DNA of 36,758 nt from Deltaproteobacteria bacterium (lineage in GTDB: Bacteria > Desulfobacterota > DSM-4660 > Desulfatiglandales > HGW-15). Below the pieces are notes generated by a model. It worked only from the letters and a program-made list of their open reading frames with translations, did not search any database and had not been told where the DNA came from. Shown here one piece after another: positions 1 to 7,838 of the stretch. The stretch spans positions 1 to 36,758 of the forward strand of contig JAFGDF010000233.1 in NCBI GenBank assembly GCA_016932235.1. The letters run 5' to 3'. Numbering within the stretch: position 1 is the first letter of the stretch; each line of letters begins with the position of its first letter. A program made the position numbers and the translations under genes.

Positions 1-30
1 AATAAGTATATTCCTTAACATTTGGATGAT

Positions 31-79
31 TCCCGGCAGCGACTCGACTTGAGCTCGTCGACAAGTCTTGCTGCAGGGA
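31..79. repeat. Imperfect inverted repeat
   Basis: The outer arms, TCCCGGCAGCGA at 31-42 and TTGCTGCAGGGA at 68-79, are complementary at 10 of 12 positions. An inner pair, ACTTG near 47 and CAAGT near 62, adds a second stem. No T-run follows on the plus strand, so it is not a standard intrinsic terminator. It may belong to a gene upstream of the window or be a REP-like repeat. Confidence 0.4.
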
Positions 80-244
80 GAGTCAATATGATCTTTAGGG
101 GGGGATGAAATCAGATTAATTCAGTGAGGATATTTTATATTTACACTGCATTTTGAAAAACTTTATCGAAGCCATGTTCCGTACAAAAAATGATATTAAA
201 GGTTATACGATTTTGCCAAGAAAATCCAGTCTAAAGGAGGAGTG

Positions 245-2149
245 ATGAAATCTACGGATAGACAAGTACCGGAAGACATGAAGGAGATTCCCGGCTATGC
301 CGGAAAAATTCTGAGGATAGATTTGACCAGAGGTGCCATTAGGCCTGAACCCCTGACCGAAGAATTCCTGAAGGATTATGTCGGCGGGGCTGCCATGGGA
401 ATAAAATATATCTATGACGAGGTGGACCCAAAAGCAGATTGGGCCGATTCCGAAAACCGGATTTTCATTGGCTCCGGGCCTCTTGGCGGAACGAGGGTCG
501 CCGGTTCCGGTACTGTTTGTGTTGTTACAAAAGGCGCCCTTACCAACGGGATGTCCAGTTCGCAGGCAAATGGTTTTTTCGGCGCATACCTGAGGTTTTC
601 CGGCTACGATGCCCTGATTATCCAGGGGAAGGCGCCGAAATTAAGCTACCTGCATATTCACGACGGTATTGCAGAACTGAAGGACGCTACCCATCTTGCA
701 GGTAAGACAACGTTCGAAACGGAGGAAATCCTTAAAAAGGAACTGGGAAAGAAGGAAAGAGGCGCCAGTGTCCTATGCATCGGACCGGCAGGGGAGAATC
801 TGGTCAAGTTCTCCGTCATCTTCGTAGATTGGGGACACATGGCTTCCCATAACGGCATCGGGGCTGTGATGGGTTCAAAAAAATTAAAGGCTATAGTGGT
901 GGACCGAGGCAATAAAAGAACCACGGTCCATAATCCGGAGGATTTGTCAGTGGTGGCCAAAGATCTGGTAGCCTATGCCCTTGAGGATAAAATGAACTAT
1001 GGGACCCACCAGGAGGGGACCGTCGGCGGTGTAGTCATGAGCACCAGAGGTGGCATGGTTCCTGTCAGGAATTATATGACCAATGTCAGCCCAATTACGG
1101 ATGAAAAGCTGGAAAAGTATTCTGCTCAAAATATCAGGACGATATTTAACGCCAAACGAACGCCCTGCTGGGCCTGCCCGGCAAATCATTGCCAGAGCTA
1201 TGAGGTTACTGCTGGAAAATATGCAGGCCGTAAATTTGAGGAGCCGGAATATGAGGGTATGGCCGCGTTCAGCGAGCTTGTAGGAATAAACGATGTGGAG
1301 ACAACAGTCCTGCTGGCCGGAGAGACTGACCACTTGGGAATTGATATCAACGAGTCTGGCTGGGTCATAGCCTTCATAATGGAATGCTACGAGAAGGGGA
1401 TATTGACCAGAGATAATACGGATGAGCTGGAGATGACCTGGGGCAACGGCGAGGCGGTAATGTCAATGCTGAAAAAAATTGCCGGCCGTCAAGGCTTTGG
1501 AGATGTCATGGCAGAGGGTGTGATGCGCGCAGCCAGGACTATAGGCGGGGAAGCACCGAACATGGCTATCCACACCATGAAGGGAAATACACCACGGGGT
1601 CATGACCACCGTGTTATGTGGGTGGAACTCTTTGATACCTGTGTTTCGAACCTGGGCACGCTGGAGGCCCATTCAATAGCGCCGTACAAGCTGCTTGGCA
1701 TACCGCCTGATTTCGACAGATTTGATCCTATGGCCGTGTCTTCTATAAATGCAAAAATAAAAGGCTCCATGGTATTTGAGGATTCCCTGGTAACCTGCCG
1801 CTTCAACACCCTGAATAACCTGGAGTTGTTATGCAAGGCCGTTAATGCCGTAACCGGCTGGAACATGGATCATAACGATGCGTTGACGATAGGTAAAAGA
1901 GCCGTAAACCTAGCCAGGACATTTAACCTGCTGGCCGGCATAGATGCCAAGCTGGATGCACCTTCTCCCAGATACGGCTCCACTCCAACAGATGGAAAAG
2001 CGGCCGGTAAAGGTATTATGGAACACTGGAACGAAATGGTGAAAAATTATTACAGACACATGGGCTGGGACGAAAATACCGGAAGGCCACTTCCTGAGAC
2101 TCTGAAAAAATTGGGCATAGGGGATGCCGTGGCCAAACTTTGGCAGTAG
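245..2149 (+). CDS. Aldehyde:ferredoxin oxidoreductase family protein (tungstopterin enzyme)
   Basis: This is a 634-residue protein of the AOR family, cytoplasmic enzymes that oxidise aldehydes (or related substrates) with a bis-pterin tungsten cofactor and one [4Fe-4S] cluster, passing electrons to ferredoxin. The N-terminal domain (about residues 12-215) has the family start GYAGKILRIDLT, then GGAAMGIKYIY and IGSGPLGGTRVAGSG. Cluster ligands are visible as C308, C311 and C316 (CWACPANHC) and a distal C518 in LVTCRF; the spacing C-x2-C-x4-C is one residue longer than the classic C-x2-C-x3-C. A pterin-binding-like TDHLGID lies near residue 360. The length is normal for the family. ATG 245 is chosen over the GTG at 242 because AAGGAGG at 234-240 leaves 4 nt to the ATG but only 1 nt to the GTG. 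TRAP transporter genes follow, suggesting an imported organic acid or aldehyde precursor, but the substrate cannot be read from sequence. Confidence 0.9.
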   Translation: MKSTDRQVPEDMKEIPGYAGKILRIDLTRGAIRPEPLTEEFLKDYVGGAAMGIKYIYDEVDPKADWADSENRIFIGSGPLGGTRVAGSGTVCVVTKGALTNGMSSSQANGFFGAYLRFSGYDALIIQGKAPKLSYLHIHDGIAELKDATHLAGKTTFETEEILKKELGKKERGASVLCIGPAGENLVKFSVIFVDWGHMASHNGIGAVMGSKKLKAIVVDRGNKRTTVHNPEDLSVVAKDLVAYALEDKMNYGTHQEGTVGGVVMSTRGGMVPVRNYMTNVSPITDEKLEKYSAQNIRTIFNAKRTPCWACPANHCQSYEVTAGKYAGRKFEEPEYEGMAAFSELVGINDVETTVLLAGETDHLGIDINESGWVIAFIMECYEKGILTRDNTDELEMTWGNGEAVMSMLKKIAGRQGFGDVMAEGVMRAARTIGGEAPNMAIHTMKGNTPRGHDHRVMWVELFDTCVSNLGTLEAHSIAPYKLLGIPPDFDRFDPMAVSSINAKIKGSMVFEDSLVTCRFNTLNNLELLCKAVNAVTGWNMDHNDALTIGKRAVNLARTFNLLAGIDAKLDAPSPRYGSTPTDGKAAGKGIMEHWNEMVKNYYRHMGWDENTGRPLPETLKKLGIGDAVAKLWQ

Positions 2150-2192
2150 AAAGGAAGCAAACAAACACAGCAAAAATTAAAGAGACCTGGGC

Positions 2193-2221
2193 TTGACAGC
2201 ATTGTATCGCATCTGTATAAG
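2193..2221 (+). promoter_or_regulatory. Predicted sigma70 promoter for dctQM
   Basis: TTGACA at 2193-2198 and TATAAG at 2216-2221 are separated by exactly 17 bp. This is a perfect -35 box and a five-of-six -10 box. The start site would be near 2228, about 20 nt before the dctQ ATG, so the transporter genes can be transcribed independently of the oxidoreductase gene. Confidence 0.7.
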
Positions 2222-2248
2222 GTTTCTTAATATGTATGGGGGCATGTC

Positions 2249-2761
2249 ATGCAGCTAAAGCCAATTGCCTTAAAAATGGAGAAGTGGATACACAGGATAA
2301 GCACGTCACTGCATTCCATAAGCGCTATTGTTCTTTTCCTGATGATGGCTCTGATGACTGTAGACGTCGTTGGCCGTTATATTTTCAAACGTGCAATCAC
2401 AGGTTCTATAGACTTTGTGGTTATTATGATGGTCATTTTTATTTTCCTGAGTTTCGCAAACACTACCTATCGCAGAAATCATGTCCGCACGGACGTTCTA
2501 TATGAACTTTTTTCAGTTCGGAAAAGAGCGATTCTTGACATTATCACAATAGGATTGAGTACTTCCATTATGATTCTCATAACCTGGCAGCTCGGAGCGA
2601 GGGCAATCAAGATTATTCAAAATCCACCCGGTCTTTCCACAGCATATTTTTCCTGGCCCCATTACCCATTCATGATTTTGGCCAGCTTTTGCTGCGGGTT
2701 GATGTCTTTGGAGCTTTTAATCTGGTTTATTGAATCGATTAATAAAAGCATAAAAGGGTAG
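2249..2761 (+). CDS. dctQ: TRAP transporter small permease (DctQ-like)
   Basis: This 170-residue inner-membrane protein has four hydrophobic segments (about residues 21-42, 53-71, 92-112 and 131-154). It matches the small membrane subunit of tripartite ATP-independent periplasmic transporters, including the early VDVVGRYIFKRAITGSIDF region typical of DctQ proteins. It partners with the large permease DctM encoded 75 bp downstream. ATG 2249 follows a G-rich stretch (2238-2242); an internal ATG at 2276 (MEKWIHRI) is an alternative start. A strong sigma70 promoter lies just upstream. The family is known to import dicarboxylates, other organic acids and amino acids with a periplasmic DctP receptor; no DctP gene is in this window, so specificity is open. 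Confidence 0.9.
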   Translation: MQLKPIALKMEKWIHRISTSLHSISAIVLFLMMALMTVDVVGRYIFKRAITGSIDFVVIMMVIFIFLSFANTTYRRNHVRTDVLYELFSVRKRAILDIITIGLSTSIMILITWQLGARAIKIIQNPPGLSTAYFSWPHYPFMILASFCCGLMSLELLIWFIESINKSIKG

Positions 2762-2836
2762 AAAAATTATCTTATTTGATCTCATAAATAACAAACATCA
2801 CGCCGATATCGGCTCTCTTTGCTCGGAGGAAACTAT

Positions 2837-4144
2837 ATGAGCCCCGAATTGATTGGGATTTATGGCATTGTACTGATGTTTGTTTTTATGTTTATGGGGA
2901 TGCCTATCGGTTTTTGTATGGCCGTGACCGGGTTTTTGGGGCAGGTGATAATATTCGGCTGGCATGGCGCTTTAGCTCAATTAGGCATGGTTCCCTACGC
3001 ATCAGTCGCTCAATTTACCTTTTGCGTTATTCCGCTCTTTATGCTTATGGGGGAATTTTCCTATGCTTCGGGGATAACTGAAGACTCATACAGCTTTGCC
3101 TATAAAATCCTCGGAAGGATACGCGGAGGGCTAGCGATGAGCACCATAGGCGCAAGCGCTATTTTCGCCGCGTGTACAGGCTCATCTGTCGCCAGTGCAG
3201 TGACATTCGCAAAGGTAGCGCTTCCTGAGATGAGAAAGTACAATTATCACCCCGGTCTGGCCACTGGCGCTATTGCGGCAGGAGGAACACTTGGCGGGCT
3301 TATACCTCCGAGCAATCCCATGATCCTTTATTCTATCTTTACAGGGGCATCCATAGGCAAGCTTTTCATTGCCGGCGTCTTTCCCGGGCTGATCCTGACA
3401 TTTTTTTTTATGATGGTAATTTATGTTATAACATCTATAAATCCATCAAAAGGACCGGCCGGAGAAAAGGCGGCTCTAAAGGATATTATTTCCGATACTG
3501 TAGGACTCATTCCGGCGATCATACTCATGATAGTCGTCTTAGGCGGTCTCTGGGGCGGGGTCTTTTCTCCGTCCGAGGCAGGGGCCATAGGTGCGGCAAT
3601 GGCCACGGTGATTCTGTTGATCAGGAAAAGGAGATCAAGCATAGGAGAGATCAGGAGAGTCCTTGGTTCCACTGCCCAATCCACGGGCATGATTTTTACA
3701 ATCGTTATAGGCGCTTTGATCTTCGGGGACTTTATGACAATAAGCAATTTGCCGGGGCTTCTTGTCAAATTTATCGATAATTATGCTTTGCCGCCTCTTA
3801 CAGTCATTTTTGTACTAATGATTATCTATGTGATTCTCGGCGCGCTTATGGAAGAGCTTGCCATAATGCTTATAACCATCCCCATTATCATGCCGTCATT
3901 AACCGCACTGGGAGTGGATCCTGTTTGGTTCGGTATTCTTTTTATGGTGAACATGTCAATGGGTCTGATCATGCCGCCTGTCGGTTTCATCTGTTTTGTA
4001 CTGGCGGGAATAATTGAGGACATCCCACTGTACACTATTTATAAAGGGATCCTCCCCTTCTCTGCTGTAATGTTTTTATGCATACTCCTGATAATGGCAT
4101 TTCCCGGGATAGCCCTGTGGTTGCCGAACCTGATTATAAGGTGA
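2837..4144 (+). CDS. dctM: TRAP transporter large permease (DctM-like)
   Basis: This 435-residue, strongly hydrophobic protein of about 12 predicted membrane segments is the cation-coupled transport subunit of a TRAP system. Recognisable DctM blocks are GMPIGFCMAVTG near the N terminus, FAACTGSSVASAVTFAKVALPEM around residues 112-135, GGLIPPSNPMILYSI (about 154-168) and the C-terminal MSMGLIMPPVGFICFVLAGI. ATG 2837 is preceded by GGAGGA at 2825-2830 with 6 nt spacing, making it better than the in-frame TTG at 2819. It is cotranscribed with dctQ. The length and motifs are intact, so the transporter should work if a DctP receptor is encoded elsewhere. Confidence 0.92.
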   Translation: MSPELIGIYGIVLMFVFMFMGMPIGFCMAVTGFLGQVIIFGWHGALAQLGMVPYASVAQFTFCVIPLFMLMGEFSYASGITEDSYSFAYKILGRIRGGLAMSTIGASAIFAACTGSSVASAVTFAKVALPEMRKYNYHPGLATGAIAAGGTLGGLIPPSNPMILYSIFTGASIGKLFIAGVFPGLILTFFFMMVIYVITSINPSKGPAGEKAALKDIISDTVGLIPAIILMIVVLGGLWGGVFSPSEAGAIGAAMATVILLIRKRRSSIGEIRRVLGSTAQSTGMIFTIVIGALIFGDFMTISNLPGLLVKFIDNYALPPLTVIFVLMIIYVILGALMEELAIMLITIPIIMPSLTALGVDPVWFGILFMVNMSMGLIMPPVGFICFVLAGIIEDIPLYTIYKGILPFSAVMFLCILLIMAFPGIALWLPNLIIR

Positions 4145-4240
4145 GAAACAATAAAAAATTAATATCCACCATCAAGGCGTCATGTGCCGTGTTTCCTGCC
4201 ATAACTCTTTCTCTCCCTTCGGTCTGGAAACGGGTTTATT

Positions 4241-4335
4241 AAATCCCTCCCAACCTTCCTTTCCAAAGGGAGGAACACATTTTTATATCGATAAGGAAAA
4301 GCCCCTCTTTTCTAAAGAGGGGTTGGGGAGATTTC
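4241..4335. repeat. Composite palindromic repeat (C/G-block family), copy 1
   Basis: The block begins AAATCCCTCC (4241-4250), contains a CCTTTCCAAAGGG hairpin, and ends with the hairpin CCCCTCTTTTCTAAAGAGGGG (4302-4322) followed by TTGGGGAGATTTC. The outer ends AAATCCCTCC and GGGGAGATTT are roughly inverted. The 3' half is almost identical to 36091-36126. A related single unit, AAATCCCCCAACCTCCCG with a partner AAAGGGAG, lies at 4371-4404. Confidence 0.65.
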
Positions 4336-4444
4336 AATAAGCAGCATGACAGAGCATGGCCCTCCAATTAAAATCCCCCAACCTCCCGTTTTTTAAAGGG
4401 AGTAGAATATTTTCTTTCCTATTGATGCAGGAGAATCAAACCAC

Positions 4445-4469
4445 TGGATCCCGGCCTTTGCCGGGATTA
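4445..4469. repeat. Short palindrome (TGGATCCCGGC type)
   Basis: GATCCCGGC and GCCGGGATT pair around the loop CTTT. This type of hairpin, whose reverse complement reads like ATCCCGGCAAAGGCCGGGATCCA, is a common small intergenic repeat in many bacterial genomes. It sits inside the larger element at 4164-4548. Confidence 0.5.
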
Positions 4470-4567
4470 TGTGAGTATCAATCTCGGCATATTTTGCAAA
4501 GGTCTAAATCCAGCGCCATTGCGATACGACTTTCATTTGATGATGGATCTAAAAAATGTCAATAACC

Positions 4568-4596
4568 TTGACCTGAAAGGAAAATTATCCTATAAT
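4568..4596 (+). promoter_or_regulatory. Predicted sigma70 promoter for the 4656 gene
   Basis: TTGACC at 4568-4573 and a perfect TATAAT at 4591-4596 are separated by 17 bp. The start site would be near 4603, giving a leader of about 53 nt before the ATG at 4656. Confidence 0.7.
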
Positions 4597-4655
4597 CCTT
4601 TCCCTGAAAATCAATATCTTATCAGTTAATCAATCTAATTCTGGAAGGATAAAAT

Positions 4656-5624
4656 ATGCAAGAACATCGCAGCGAAGGCAGAGAACCATTATGGATGCTT
4701 ATCGAGAAGCAGATCCAAAATTATACTGACGAGGATTTTAGAGATGAAAACAGCCTGGCAACCGCCAGGAAAATTGCAGAAGAACTGGATAAAACCGGCT
4801 ATAATGTTTCGAAACATGGCGGTAACTGGATGCAGTTAACTGCGGCGTTAAAAGCGCGTAACAGGGTTGGCAGGCCGTTTATGCGGGATTTTGACGAAGC
4901 GCTTTCCGCGCTGAGCCTGGATGATATTAAAGATACATATTCCACTGCAATGAAAATAATCCGTGATCTTGGTAAGGATTGGCCATCTTTCCTGGACTCA
5001 AAACACAGGACCGATGTGGATATGATTGTTGGAGATAAAAAAACCGACTTGATGATTGCAAAAGCCAGAGAGCTTTCAGGAGCAAAGGGGATACGCTATC
5101 TCATTTCTGAAACATTTGAGCAGCAGGCCATAATGGAAGCGCTGGGGGTATCAGAAGAAGAATTCAAGAGCGTAAAGTCAAAAGTGGATGCAGAACTTGC
5201 AGAAAAAGACAGAGTTAAAAAGTTATTTAAAGATGTCGCGGACGCTTCGGAAGAGAGTAAGATTAAACACCTCCTCAACAACAATGCTTCGGACGAACTT
5301 ATTGCGGAAATCGGCGCTTTCGCTCAGTCGGCAATTGATGCGGTGAAAAAGGCCATGGAAGAAGATCTGGCGGCAAAGAAGAGAAAGGAAGAAGAACTGG
5401 CCGCCAAGAATGCCGCTGAAGCAGCAGGTCCCGCACTGGAAGATATCGATCCGGAAACTATGCTGGAATATATCGAAGGAATCAGGGAAATCCTGGAATT
5501 TTCAGATGTTGAAAAGGATATACGAATAATGTGTGAGCAGAGCTCCATTCCCAAGGCGCTTGTGGACATAGCTGTCTCCGATCCGGACAAACTGGATGAA
5601 CTGGAGAAGAAGGCCGGGGGATAA
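4656..5624 (+). CDS. Hypothetical protein, charged and largely helical
   Basis: I do not recognise this 322-residue protein. It has no signal peptide or membrane segment and appears mostly helical and highly charged. A Lys/Glu/Ala-rich stretch around residues 230-265 (including EEDLAAKKRKEEELAAKNAAE) is likely a coiled coil or flexible linker between a larger N-terminal part and a short acidic C-terminal segment beginning DIDPETMLEYIEGIREIL. The middle has helix-rich text such as IRYLISETFEQQAIMEALG. The ATG is supported by GGAAGGA at 4643-4649 with 6 nt spacing, and a near-consensus sigma70 promoter lies at 4568-4596. It appears to be a single-gene transcript: repeats lie upstream and a 354-bp gap follows. 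Codon use looks like that of its neighbours. No function is proposed. Confidence 0.8.
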   Translation: MQEHRSEGREPLWMLIEKQIQNYTDEDFRDENSLATARKIAEELDKTGYNVSKHGGNWMQLTAALKARNRVGRPFMRDFDEALSALSLDDIKDTYSTAMKIIRDLGKDWPSFLDSKHRTDVDMIVGDKKTDLMIAKARELSGAKGIRYLISETFEQQAIMEALGVSEEEFKSVKSKVDAELAEKDRVKKLFKDVADASEESKIKHLLNNNASDELIAEIGAFAQSAIDAVKKAMEEDLAAKKRKEEELAAKNAAEAAGPALEDIDPETMLEYIEGIREILEFSDVEKDIRIMCEQSSIPKALVDIAVSDPDKLDELEKKAGG

Positions 5625-5978
5625 TGATGGTACATGCCTTATTGGTGTTTTGAGGGCCGGGATTTAAATGGATTCCAGCTTTTATTTTCATGCAATTTAC
5701 GGACAAAAAAATATACAGGTCCGTATATAATAATATTCAAAGGATATTCATATCAGATCTTTTCCATTTTCAGATTCTAAATCTTAATTTAATTCTCGAT
5801 AATTATATATCTCTCTGAAAGCCTTGGAGGGCTAAGCATTACATAGCTCGATTTTAAAGATGTTTTGCCGGGCAGGATGAAACCTTGGGCCGTGGCACGA
5901 TATTTGAACCACTTCGGGAGTATGGCGGACTTTCTTCAAAAGGCCCCTGGTAAAAGTGCCTAAACCGGAGGATATGAG
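5625..5978. other. Intergenic region, 354 bp, no gene recognised
   Basis: It contains an inverted repeat TACGGAC (5698-5704) / GTCCGTA (5719-5725) that could be an operator or a weak stem after the upstream gene. A sigma54-like site lies at 5893-5908. The stretch from about 5820 to 5970 is G+C-richer and could be a structured leader for the response regulator gene, but I could not match it to any riboswitch class. Confidence 0.5.
5893..5908 (+). promoter_or_regulatory. Possible sigma54 promoter for the response regulator operon
   Basis: TGGCAC (5893-5898), 5 bp, then TTGAA (5904-5908) matches the sigma54 -24 box and the GG-to-GC spacing, but the -12 element has GA where GC is expected. The start would be about 60 nt upstream of the GTG at 5979. 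Two similar sites occur after the sigma54 activator gene (36282, 36653). Confidence 0.35.
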
Positions 5979-6368
5979 GTGCATCATAAAATCGCTTTTG
6001 TGGATGATGACAGAAAGATACTGGAATCGCTGAATCTGGTTTTTAAGGATGCGCCATATCATGTCGTTCTGTGCAATAGCGCGTTTGAGGCTCTAAAGAT
6101 AATGGAGAATGAAGAGTTTTCAGTGGTCGTTTCTGATCTGTTCATGCCTGGGATGAAAGGAGACGTTTTCCTGCAGAAAGTCATGCAAAAACATCCTAAT
6201 ACCGTCCGTATCATTATGACAGCGAATTCTTCCGCTACTGTTACACAAAAAAATGTGCATCAGGTAATATTAAAACCATGGAGTATTCATCAAATGATTT
6301 CCGTCATAAAAGATGCTGTAATGCTGTATGAAAAAAATTATGATAATCCTGTCGTCACATCGGATTAA
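5979..6368 (+). CDS. Receiver-only response regulator (REC domain)
   Basis: This 129-residue protein is a single CheY-like receiver domain with no output domain. Seen in sequence: the acidic cluster VDDD at residues 8-11, the phospho-acceptor D53 in VVSDLFMPGM, the switch threonine T81 in IIMTAN and the conserved lysine K99 in LKPW. Such proteins are phosphorylated by histidine kinases and act by protein contact, for example in phosphorelays. No kinase gene is adjacent. The start is GTG 5979, with GGAGGAT at 5967-5973 and 5 nt spacing; the nearby ATG at 5974 is out of frame. Only 32 nt separate it from the next gene, so it is probably cotranscribed with the two exported proteins, suggesting a link between signalling and envelope functions (inference). 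Confidence 0.88.
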   Translation: MHHKIAFVDDDRKILESLNLVFKDAPYHVVLCNSAFEALKIMENEEFSVVVSDLFMPGMKGDVFLQKVMQKHPNTVRIIMTANSSATVTQKNVHQVILKPWSIHQMISVIKDAVMLYEKNYDNPVVTSD

Positions 6369-6400
6369 TATAATAATCTATAATCAGAAGGAAAATTCAT

Positions 6401-6931
6401 ATGTTAAAGAAGATTCTGAAGATCACTCTGATCGTTTCACTTGGGATCTGTCTGTCACGTTATGGAAGCGATGTGAGTCTGGCGGCAGGTTCGGGCATGA
6501 TGACGGGCGACGCGGAGTTTGATACGATCCTGGGTGATATCAATGTCCACACACAGGGAGAGGACTTGTCCGATTTTGTGTCGAATCTTTCCGTTTCTTA
6601 TAGGATTCCTGAGATAGAGATAGAAAACATGCTTTTTACATTAAAGATGTCTCCGGCAGACGCTTATATGGCCGTTGGATTAGCCAATATAAGCAATAGG
6701 CCTCTTAATTATGTGGTTGAGGAATATCAAAAGAACAAGGGGCGGGGCTGGGGAGTCATTGCTAAGAACCTCGGGATAAAACCCGGTTCAAAGGAATTTC
6801 ATGCGTTAAAGAACGGCGGGTCCGAGCAACTGGGCAAGGTCAAGAAAAAAGGCGCCGGTGTGAAAGATAAGGAAAAGAAACCGGATAACAGCAAGGGCAA
6901 ACCATACAAGGGGAAGAACAAGGGAAAATAA
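6401..6931 (+). CDS. Hypothetical exported protein with basic C-terminal tail
   Basis: This 176-residue protein begins with a basic start and hydrophobic core (KKILKITLIVSLGICLS), consistent with a Sec signal peptide cleaved near residues 25-29 (SLAAG). The mature part contains a helical domain with SYRIPEIEIENML, MSPADAYMAVGLANISNRP and NKGRGWGVIAKNLGIKPG, which looks like a conserved block of an uncharacterised secreted family. The final 40 residues are almost all Lys, Gly, Asn and Asp, a low-complexity basic tail that could bind anionic surfaces or nucleic acid (inference). ATG 6401 follows AAGGAAA closely. It sits 32 nt after the receiver gene and 25 nt before the lipoprotein-like gene, probably in one operon. 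I cannot assign a function. Confidence 0.8.
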   Translation: MLKKILKITLIVSLGICLSRYGSDVSLAAGSGMMTGDAEFDTILGDINVHTQGEDLSDFVSNLSVSYRIPEIEIENMLFTLKMSPADAYMAVGLANISNRPLNYVVEEYQKNKGRGWGVIAKNLGIKPGSKEFHALKNGGSEQLGKVKKKGAGVKDKEKKPDNSKGKPYKGKNKGK

Positions 6932-6956
6932 AAAGAAAATTTTATCGGAGGCGATC

Positions 6957-7364
6957 ATGAATATGAAAAAATATATAAGCTTGTTCTGCCTGTTCTCTGG
7001 CCTGTTGTTTTTTCAAGGATGCCTGGGGACCATTAGAATAGGAAACGCTCCTCCCCCATCTTACGAGCAGGCGGGACCACCTCCATGGGCTCCCGCGCAT
7101 GGGCACAGGGCGAAGCACAGGTATCATTATTACCCGATATCACATGTATATCATGAAAGAGACCGGGGGATGTGGTTTTACTATCGTAACGGCGACTGGA
7201 GGGTTTCGGTTTCCCTGCCGTCGGAGATCATAATCGACGTGAATGATTATGTTGTCCTGGAGATGGATGACGATCGGCCTTATCGTTATCATCAGGAGGT
7301 TGTGAAAAGATATCCTCCAGGGCAGCTTAAGAAGAAAAATGACAGACGTAAATGGAAAGATTAA
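6957..7364 (+). CDS. Putative lipoprotein, hypothetical
   Basis: This 135-residue protein has a lipoprotein-like signal: MNMKKYISLF, a hydrophobic core and a candidate lipidated cysteine C22 in LFFQGC (the -2 residue is Gln, so the lipobox is not canonical). The mature N terminus is rich in Pro, His and Tyr (APPPSYEQAGPPPWAPAHGH), followed by a folded-looking part with WFYYRNGDWRVSVSLPSEI and a positively charged end. GGAGG at 6947-6951 gives 5 nt spacing to the ATG. It lies 25 nt after the gene for another exported protein. The likely location is the outer membrane or periplasm; the function is unknown. Confidence 0.75.
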   Translation: MNMKKYISLFCLFSGLLFFQGCLGTIRIGNAPPPSYEQAGPPPWAPAHGHRAKHRYHYYPISHVYHERDRGMWFYYRNGDWRVSVSLPSEIIIDVNDYVVLEMDDDRPYRYHQEVVKRYPPGQLKKKNDRRKWKD

Positions 7365-7365
7365 G

Positions 7366-7432
7366 TATTTGAAGGGACGCGCTCCGTTGAGTCCGCTTAT
7401 CCCCGGCCATAACGGAGTGTGGCCCTCAAATA
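7366..7432. repeat. Imperfect palindrome with two nested stems
   Basis: The outer arms TATTTGAAGGG (7366-7376) and CCCTCAAATA (7423-7432) pair apart from one extra A. Inner arms CTCCGTT (7382-7388) and AACGGAG (7411-7417) pair perfectly. It starts 2 nt after the stop of the preceding gene and could end that transcript, but it lacks a T-run. Confidence 0.5.
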
Positions 7433-7622
7433 TAAATCCAGCAAATTCAAATTTCCAGCTTAAAGACCAAAATCCCTTTCCCCTGTCCTTGACCCCTTGA
7501 ACGGGAAGAGAAAACCCCCACAAATATAAATCTTATCAAGACGTTAAAATCCAATAGATCAAAAAAAAATGATGAAATATTTTAAAAGAGCTGTAATATA
7601 GTTCAATATTTTAAGTGGATAC

Positions 7623-7694
7623 CATGGGTTCCGCGATCAAGTCGAAGAATGATAAAAAACTAAATTTTAAGGCCGTCTATAAAGTCATTCTGCG
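7623..7694 (+). repeat. Dispersed repeat CATGG-TTC...TCATTCTGCG, copy 1
   Basis: This 72-bp stretch aligns with the reverse complement of 12858-12930. Shared blocks include CGATCAAGTCGAAGAATGA (19 bp identical), the following A-rich stretch and the terminal GTCATTCTGCG. The two copies lie in inverted orientation on either side of gspF-gspK. Confidence 0.65.
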
Positions 7695-7838
7695 TCTTTG
7701 ACCGCAGAACCACACCTCGTTGCCTGTTGCTTTGCATGTTTAATATGGCCCATTTGAGCCGGAAGAATCTGCTTATTTATTGGCAAGAGGCATTGTGTAA
7801 AATCAAATACTCATTTTTATTATAAGAACGTATTCAAT

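Larger units (their letters stand above)
4164..4548. repeat. MITE-like element with terminal inverted repeats, copy 1 (interrupted by other repeats)
   Basis: The left end ATCCACCATCAAGGCG (4164-4179) and right end TTTGATGATGGAT (4536-4548) form imperfect terminal inverted repeats. The first 44 bp and the last 45 bp align closely with the ends of the element at 28427-28601, including the shared AAATCCAGCGCCATT near the right end. The middle of this copy is about 210 bp longer than copy 2 and is filled by other palindromic repeats (4241-4335, 4371-4404, 4445-4469). No coding region is convincing here. It fills the dctM to 4656 gap. Confidence 0.65.
7365..7838. other. Intergenic region, 474 bp, repeats only
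   Basis: It contains two repeat structures (7366-7432 and 7623-7694) but no convincing gene. I could not place a clear sigma70 or sigma54 promoter for gspF, although the start of the secretion operon must be here or further upstream. Confidence 0.6.

Noticed and set aside
5820..5978. Possible riboswitch before the receiver gene
   Set aside because: The stretch has small stems, but I could not align it with the core of cyclic-di-GMP, preQ1, cobalamin or other known classes. A covariance model search would be decisive.
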